Assembly: GCA_030673585.1 (NCBI GenBank)
Contig: DAOVIU010000035.1
Location: forward strand, 1 to 8,230
DNA from: Pseudomonadota bacterium
GTDB lineage: Bacteria; Desulfobacterota; BSN033; G020346125
Direction: 5' to 3'
Length of the DNA stretch: 8,230 nucleotides
The number at the start of each line of letters is the position of its first letter. Within the stretch, counting starts at the first letter, position 1. The notes under the pieces are model-generated. The model had not been told where the DNA came from. It searched no databases and saw only the letters and a list, made by a program, of their open reading frames with translations. The translations under genes were made by a program, and so were the position numbers. Shown piece after piece: positions 4,531 through 8,230 of the stretch.

Positions 4531-6486
4531 CTACGTCTGAAGCTCAGGGATACCCTTATAAAGGTTTAACGCCTCGGGGTTGGCCAAGGCGTCACGATTC
4601 AGGACCGGTTTCCCGTGAATCACATTCTTTACGGCTAGTTCCACCTTCTTCATGTTAATCGTGTATGGGATATCATCAACCGCGATAACCTTAGCCGGCA
4701 CGTGCCTGGGAGTGGTGCTTTCCCTTATGGCAGTCTTGATCTTTTTGACCAAATCTTCCGTTAGCTGAACACCATGGGCCAATTTGACGAAGAGGATGAC
4801 CCGAACGTCGTTTTCCCAATCCTGCCCCACCACGATACTGTCGGCAATCTCGTCCATGGTCTCAATTACACTATAGATATCGGCGGTTCCAATCCGAACA
4901 CCCCCAGGATTGAGGGTGGCGTCGGAGCGGCCATAGATAATGACGCCTCCTGTGTCCTCCCTGATCTCAATAAAGTCTCCATGATGCCATACGCCAGGAA
5001 ACTTCTCAAAGTACGCGCTCCGGTACTTTTCCCTTTCGGGATCGTTCCAAAAATAGATGGGCATGGAGGGAAATGGCGCCGTGCACACCAGTTCCGCCTG
5101 CTGGTTCTTAACTGGCTTTCCCCCCTCGTCGAAGGCCTCAACCTTCATGGCCAAGGCTCGGCACTGTAACTCTCCAGCGTAAACGGGACCTATGGGGTTG
5201 CCCAGTGCAAAGCACCCGTTAATATCCGTACCTCCTGAAATGGAGGCGAGCTGAAGGTCTTCCTTAACCTCTCGATAGACATATTCAAATCCCTCAACGG
5301 GAAGGGGGGATCCCGTTGAAAGTATCGCCTTCAAAGGAGTCAGATCATAGTCCCTTCCCGGCTTGACACCCTCCTTCTCAATGGCGGCGATATACCTTGC
5401 GCTGGTTCCAAAGATGGTCATCTTCTCGTCTTGGGCCAACTTCCAAAGGGTCCCGGGATCTGGATAAAAGGGCGATCCATCAAAGAGAAGCACGGTAGCG
5501 CCAAGGGAGAGGGAACAGACCAGCCAATTCCACATCATCCAGCCGCATGTGGTGAAATAGAAAATGGCGTCCTCCCTCTTGACGTCGGTATGGAGCATCA
5601 ACTCCTTCATCTGGTGAATAAGAATGCCGCCGGCACTTTGAACCATGCATTTGGGCAACCCCGTCGTCCCGGAGGAGTACATGATGTAGAGCGGATGCTC
5701 GAAGGGGAGCTGTTCAAACTCCATCTCAAGGCCGCTCTCCTTGGACACGAAGTCCCCATAGTGGACCGAGTTGGAAACACCACTGATATCGGGGTCCCTT
5801 TCCGTATATGGGACGACCACGACCTTTTGGATGGAAGGAAGCTCTTTGAGGATATCAGCGATACGACTTAGGGAATCGAAGGGCTTACCGTTGTATGAAT
5901 ACCCGTTGGCCGTAAAGAGCACCTTGGGTTCGATCTGCCCGAAACGATCGAGCACGCCCTTGATCCCAAAGTCAGGTGAACAGGAGGACCAAGTCGCCCC
6001 GATGCTGCTTGTGGCGAGCATGGCTATTATGGTCTCCATCATATTGGGCATAAATCCGGCCACGCGATCACCGGCCACAACCCCTGCCTCCCGCAATGAT
6101 TTTGCCAAACGTGCCACCCTATCGTAGAGCTCGGCATAGGTTATCTTGACCGAATCCTCAACCTCCCCCTTGAATATGAGGGCTGTTCGATCGTCCCGGT
6201 ACCGCAGGAGATTTACCGCGAAATTTAGCTTCGCCCCGATAAACCAGCGTGCGCCGGGCATTTTACTGAGGTCATCGACAACAAGCGTGTAATTCTGCGA
6301 AGCCCTGATTTGGCCGAAATCCCACATCGTGGCCCAAAAGTCGGGGATATTATCGACGGACCACTGATAGAGTTCATTATACGATGTGAGTTTCTTTCCG
6401 TACTTCTCGTTGACGTATTCCATGAACCGAGTCATGTTGGCCTGCTCTATCCGCCCTTCAGACGGCGTCCAAAGTGGTTTCTTCAT
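4531..6486 (-). CDS. aacS: Acetoacetyl-CoA synthetase (acetoacetate-CoA ligase, EC 6.2.1.16)
   Basis: Cytosolic ANL-superfamily enzyme: acetoacetate + ATP + CoA gives acetoacetyl-CoA + AMP + PPi, feeding ketone-body or polyhydroxybutyrate turnover. Visible in the 651-aa product: N-terminal MKKPLWTPSEGRI and NMTRF, typical of this subfamily; phosphate loop YSSGTTGLPK (270-279); TTCGWMMWNW; SGGTDINGCF; the GRSDATLNPGG hinge region (519-529), which points to acetoacetate rather than acetate as substrate; and a C-terminus ending in IPELQT, as in animal AACS (IPELQ). The catalytic lysine is K613 in YTINMKKVE, where most relatives have SGKKVE or NGKKVE. The start at 6486 is chosen because AAGGAGG lies 5 nt upstream and it matches family N-termini. 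An ATG at 6558 (24 codons longer) lies within the likely promoter. Flanked by its own promoter and terminator, it is probably monocistronic. Confidence 0.95.
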   Translation of the reverse strand: MKKPLWTPSEGRIEQANMTRFMEYVNEKYGKKLTSYNELYQWSVDNIPDFWATMWDFGQIRASQNYTLVVDDLSKMPGARWFIGAKLNFAVNLLRYRDDRTALIFKGEVEDSVKITYAELYDRVARLAKSLREAGVVAGDRVAGFMPNMMETIIAMLATSSIGATWSSCSPDFGIKGVLDRFGQIEPKVLFTANGYSYNGKPFDSLSRIADILKELPSIQKVVVVPYTERDPDISGVSNSVHYGDFVSKESGLEMEFEQLPFEHPLYIMYSSGTTGLPKCMVQSAGGILIHQMKELMLHTDVKREDAIFYFTTCGWMMWNWLVCSLSLGATVLLFDGSPFYPDPGTLWKLAQDEKMTIFGTSARYIAAIEKEGVKPGRDYDLTPLKAILSTGSPLPVEGFEYVYREVKEDLQLASISGGTDINGCFALGNPIGPVYAGELQCRALAMKVEAFDEGGKPVKNQQAELVCTAPFPSMPIYFWNDPEREKYRSAYFEKFPGVWHHGDFIEIREDTGGVIIYGRSDATLNPGGVRIGTADIYSVIETMDEIADSIVVGQDWENDVRVILFVKLAHGVQLTEDLVKKIKTAIRESTTPRHVPAKVIAVDDIPYTINMKKVELAVKNVIHGKPVLNRDALANPEALNLYKGIPELQT

Positions 6487-6546
6487 GACCGCCTCCTTCA
6501 TGACCTCCCATACATCCGGCCGTTCTCCCGTTTCCCTGCGTTTCCC

Positions 6547-6575
6547 TGTAAACCACATCCTCTCGGGATTGTCAA
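6547..6575 (-). promoter_or_regulatory. Putative sigma70 promoter of acetoacetyl-CoA synthetase
   Basis: On the minus strand TTGACA (6570-6575) is followed after 17 bp by TTTACA (6547-6552, 3 of 6 to TATAAT). The predicted start near 6540 gives a leader of about 54 nt to the ATG at 6486. It lies downstream of the alternative ATG at 6558, which would then not be transcribed. The perfect -35 and ideal spacing are the support; the -10 is weak. Confidence 0.5.
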
Positions 6576-6742
6576 TATGCTGTTTATCTCGATTTTTGTC
6601 CCGACAGGATTACCTCATTGCAGGAGCGCGCCAATCATTTCATCCCTGAAAGACGAGAAAATGGGGAAGTTTGAAGAAAGGAAGGGGAATAGACAAGTTT
6701 GACCTTCGAAATAGTCAAAGGATCTTATTTTTTTTCAGATGC
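6559..6742. other. Intergenic region upstream of acetoacetyl-CoA synthetase
   Basis: Contents: the -35 region of the synthetase promoter near the low-coordinate end; a 6-bp inverted repeat TTTGAC/GTCAAA (6698-6703 and 6714-6719); and a run of eight T (A on the minus strand) at 6728-6735. No G/C-rich terminator follows the DUF1566 gene. No further gene seen. Confidence 0.4.
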
Positions 6743-7219
6743 TTATTTTATCGTCCTGACGGGCAGGGCACGGTAATTTCTCTTGTGGACCATGCGATCG
6801 GTATATCGATAGCCCCTTTCGAAATTAAAGGCAAAAGCAGAGATGGTTCTTGAATCTATCGCCCATACCCAACTGCAGCTTAAATGAATCAGAGGGTTTA
6901 CCCGAACCCGATCTCCACAATCGGACTCATATCCCTTCTCATTTCGATCGTACAGGGTAGCTAACTCATCGATGGTCGGCATCCGCCAGTCCTCGTATTT
7001 GCTCAGGATTACCCACTCACAATAGGCCTTGGCGTCGTGCCAATTGATATTCCCGAGATTATCGTACTGTGCCCACATCAAATTGGTTTTTGTATCCGTA
7101 ACTGTGCCATCTCCATTATCAATGAACCGCTCTTGGGCCAGAGAGGAGCCCGGAGAAGAAAAAAGCAACACGAAAACCAATAAGGCAAATACCATGGTTT
7201 GGTACTTCATCCCCCTCAT
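6743..7219 (-). CDS. Exported DUF1566-domain protein
   Basis: A 158-residue protein with a signal peptide: a basic start (MRGMKYQ), a hydrophobic core (VFALLVFVLLF), and a likely signal peptidase I site after SLA (about residue 28). The mature part opens with the DUF1566 hallmark FIDNGDGTVTDTKTNLMWAQ (32-51), then W60HDAKAYCEW and DWRMPTIDEL (77-86), and ends in YRALPVR. DUF1566 domains belong to an Lcl/FGE-like C-type-lectin-related group found in secreted and surface proteins; the function of single-domain members is unknown. Two cysteines (C101, C115) besides C67 could form disulfides outside the cytoplasm. AAGGAG lies 8 nt before the ATG at 7219, favouring it over the internal ATG at 7210. 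It follows the TRAP permease by 89 bp on the same strand; a shared transcript is possible but not shown. Confidence 0.88.
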   Translation of the reverse strand: MRGMKYQTMVFALLVFVLLFSSPGSSLAQERFIDNGDGTVTDTKTNLMWAQYDNLGNINWHDAKAYCEWVILSKYEDWRMPTIDELATLYDRNEKGYESDCGDRVRVNPLIHLSCSWVWAIDSRTISAFAFNFERGYRYTDRMVHKRNYRALPVRTIK

Positions 7220-7308
7220 TGCCGATTCTCCTTTTGCGTCAAAGGGGTCCTTTAACCCGGTACTCTTTTCACCAACCGAAGTGTACCTATCCCCCTGCCC
7301 TCCATTGT

Positions 7309-8230
7309 CTATCCAGTGGCTTCTGTGGTCTCCGCGATCGCTGCCCTGGCTCTCGGTTTTTGGAGCAAGAAGATTATCCCGTACAGGATGAGACCTCCCA
7401 ACGGAACGAGAACCCGTAAATCCGGGGAAAGCCCGAGTTTATTAACGGCGACATCAGGTCTGAGGATAATAAGGGCTACCCCGATGAGAAGGACGCCTTC
7501 ATACCAGCGGTTTCTCACGATAAACCAATTCTGTGTTGCATTGGCAAAGGCAAACATGGCTGCTACGCAGGTAATGAAGATCCACACTGCATGCCAAACG
7601 GACTTAACGCCTATGAGCAGTATCTCTGTATTGAAGATAAACATAAAGGGGAGTATGGCAGTCCGTATGTCATAGGTGAATCCCTGGATGCCTGTCTTGA
7701 TGGGACTGCTCTTGGCTATGGCAGATGCAGCAAAGGCGGCCAACCCGACGGGCGGGGTATCATCAGCCAGTATCCCGAAGAAGAAGACGAACAGATGGGC
7801 CGCGATCAATGGTACCACTAAACCAGCATCGGCTCCGAGGGTAACGATGATCGGAGCTGTCAGGGTGGCCATAACGATATAGTTCGCCGTTGTGGGAAGT
7901 CCCATGCCCAGGAGTAAGCACGCCACCGCGGTGAGCACGAGGATGGCGATCAAGTTTCCCCCCGAGATCACGAGGACAACCTCGTTTATGATGCCTCCCA
8001 ATCCCATGGTGACGACGCCGACGATAATACCGGCCGTCGCAACCGCCACCCCGATTCCCATCATGTTCTTCCCACCCGCCGCCAACGCCGATCCTATCTG
8101 CTTTATGCCGAACAGAAACGCTTTGCCAATGGGTTCTTTCCTCAGATATGCCATGATGGGATTCTGAATAAGGATCAGGATGGCGAGAACCAGAATAGCC
8201 CTGAAGGCGGAGAGCTCCGGGGAATGCCGC
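7309..8230 (-). CDS. TRAP transporter fused permease (DctM-like, 4TM/12TM type), C-terminal 306 residues
   Basis: The reading frame is open to the window edge, so the protein begins outside; the first internal Met (8154) is not the start. The visible part is very hydrophobic with many membrane spans. It carries large-subunit TRAP signatures: LLLGMGLPTTANYIVMA, then FGILADDTPPVGLAAFAASAIA, then FTYDIRTAILPFMFIFN. The last third (about 100 residues, from around WHAVWIFITCVAA) is an extra multi-span tail like the DUF3394 region of fused TRAP permeases. Such permeases use an ion gradient to import carboxylates or related solutes delivered by a periplasmic binding protein, usually of the TAXI type; that partner would be expected upstream, outside the window. 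Substrate cannot be told. The stop is TAG at 7309-7311, and no clear terminator follows before the DUF1566 gene. Confidence 0.95.
   Translation of the reverse strand, partial: RHSPELSAFRAILVLAILILIQNPIMAYLRKEPIGKAFLFGIKQIGSALAAGGKNMMGIGVAVATAGIIVGVVTMGLGGIINEVVLVISGGNLIAILVLTAVACLLLGMGLPTTANYIVMATLTAPIIVTLGADAGLVVPLIAAHLFVFFFGILADDTPPVGLAAFAASAIAKSSPIKTGIQGFTYDIRTAILPFMFIFNTEILLIGVKSVWHAVWIFITCVAAMFAFANATQNWFIVRNRWYEGVLLIGVALIILRPDVAVNKLGLSPDLRVLVPLGGLILYGIIFLLQKPRARAAIAETTEATG

Noticed and set aside
6698..6719. TTTGAC/GTCAAA hairpin followed on the plus strand by a T8 run, resembling a plus-strand terminator.
   Set aside because: The stem is only 6 bp, the T-run starts 8 nt after it, and no plus-strand gene exists to be terminated.
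7220..7308. Small inverted repeats (AAAGG/CCTTT, GGTAC/GTACC) between the TRAP and DUF1566 genes.
   Set aside because: Stems of 5 bp with no U-tract; not distinguishable from chance.

Overview
All recognisable genes in this window lie on the minus strand. Read in transcription order, from high to low coordinates, they are: the C-terminal part of a fused TRAP-transporter permease (cut by the window edge), a small exported DUF1566 protein, acetoacetyl-CoA synthetase, a short EF-hand-like ORF overlapping a zincin-type metallopeptidase, tsaD, rsmA, tRNA-Val(GAC), and the N-terminal two thirds of thrS (cut at position 1). Base composition is roughly balanced and no IS element, CRISPR array or phage gene is visible.

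The proteins suggest an anaerobic deltaproteobacterium (Desulfobacterota, perhaps a Syntrophobacterales-like lineage). This is inference from three things: the ThrRS zinc-ligand motif MNCLAHM, a fused TRAP permease with a DUF3394-like tail, and acetoacetyl-CoA synthetase next to ordinary housekeeping genes. Genus cannot be decided from the sequence alone.

Positions 1-3402 are translation machinery. ThrRS charges tRNA-Thr, TsaD makes the t6A37 modification of ANN-decoding tRNAs, RsmA dimethylates the 3' end of 16S rRNA, and a tRNA-Val gene sits between rsmA and thrS. tsaD and rsmA look like one operon with a 20-bp gap. Two near-consensus sigma70 promoters (TTGACA, 17-bp spacers) lie between rsmA and the tRNA. 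A 15-bp perfect hairpin with a T-rich tail lies just before thrS and leaves no room for a thrS promoter behind it, so thrS must be reached by read-through.

Positions 3403-3959 contain no convincing gene but are rich in inverted repeats, including one whose loop carries a 13-nt perfect complement of the 16S rRNA tail. This is the least explained part of the window. Positions 3960-8230 are metabolism and transport: the metallopeptidase, acetoacetyl-CoA synthetase with its own promoter and terminator, the DUF1566 protein and the TRAP permease.

Most of the window is ordinary core genome. The points worth a second look are the thrS leader hairpin, the structured tsaD-upstream region, the half EF-hand ORF, and the start-site choice for acetoacetyl-CoA synthetase. 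I do not see a clearly new multi-gene system.
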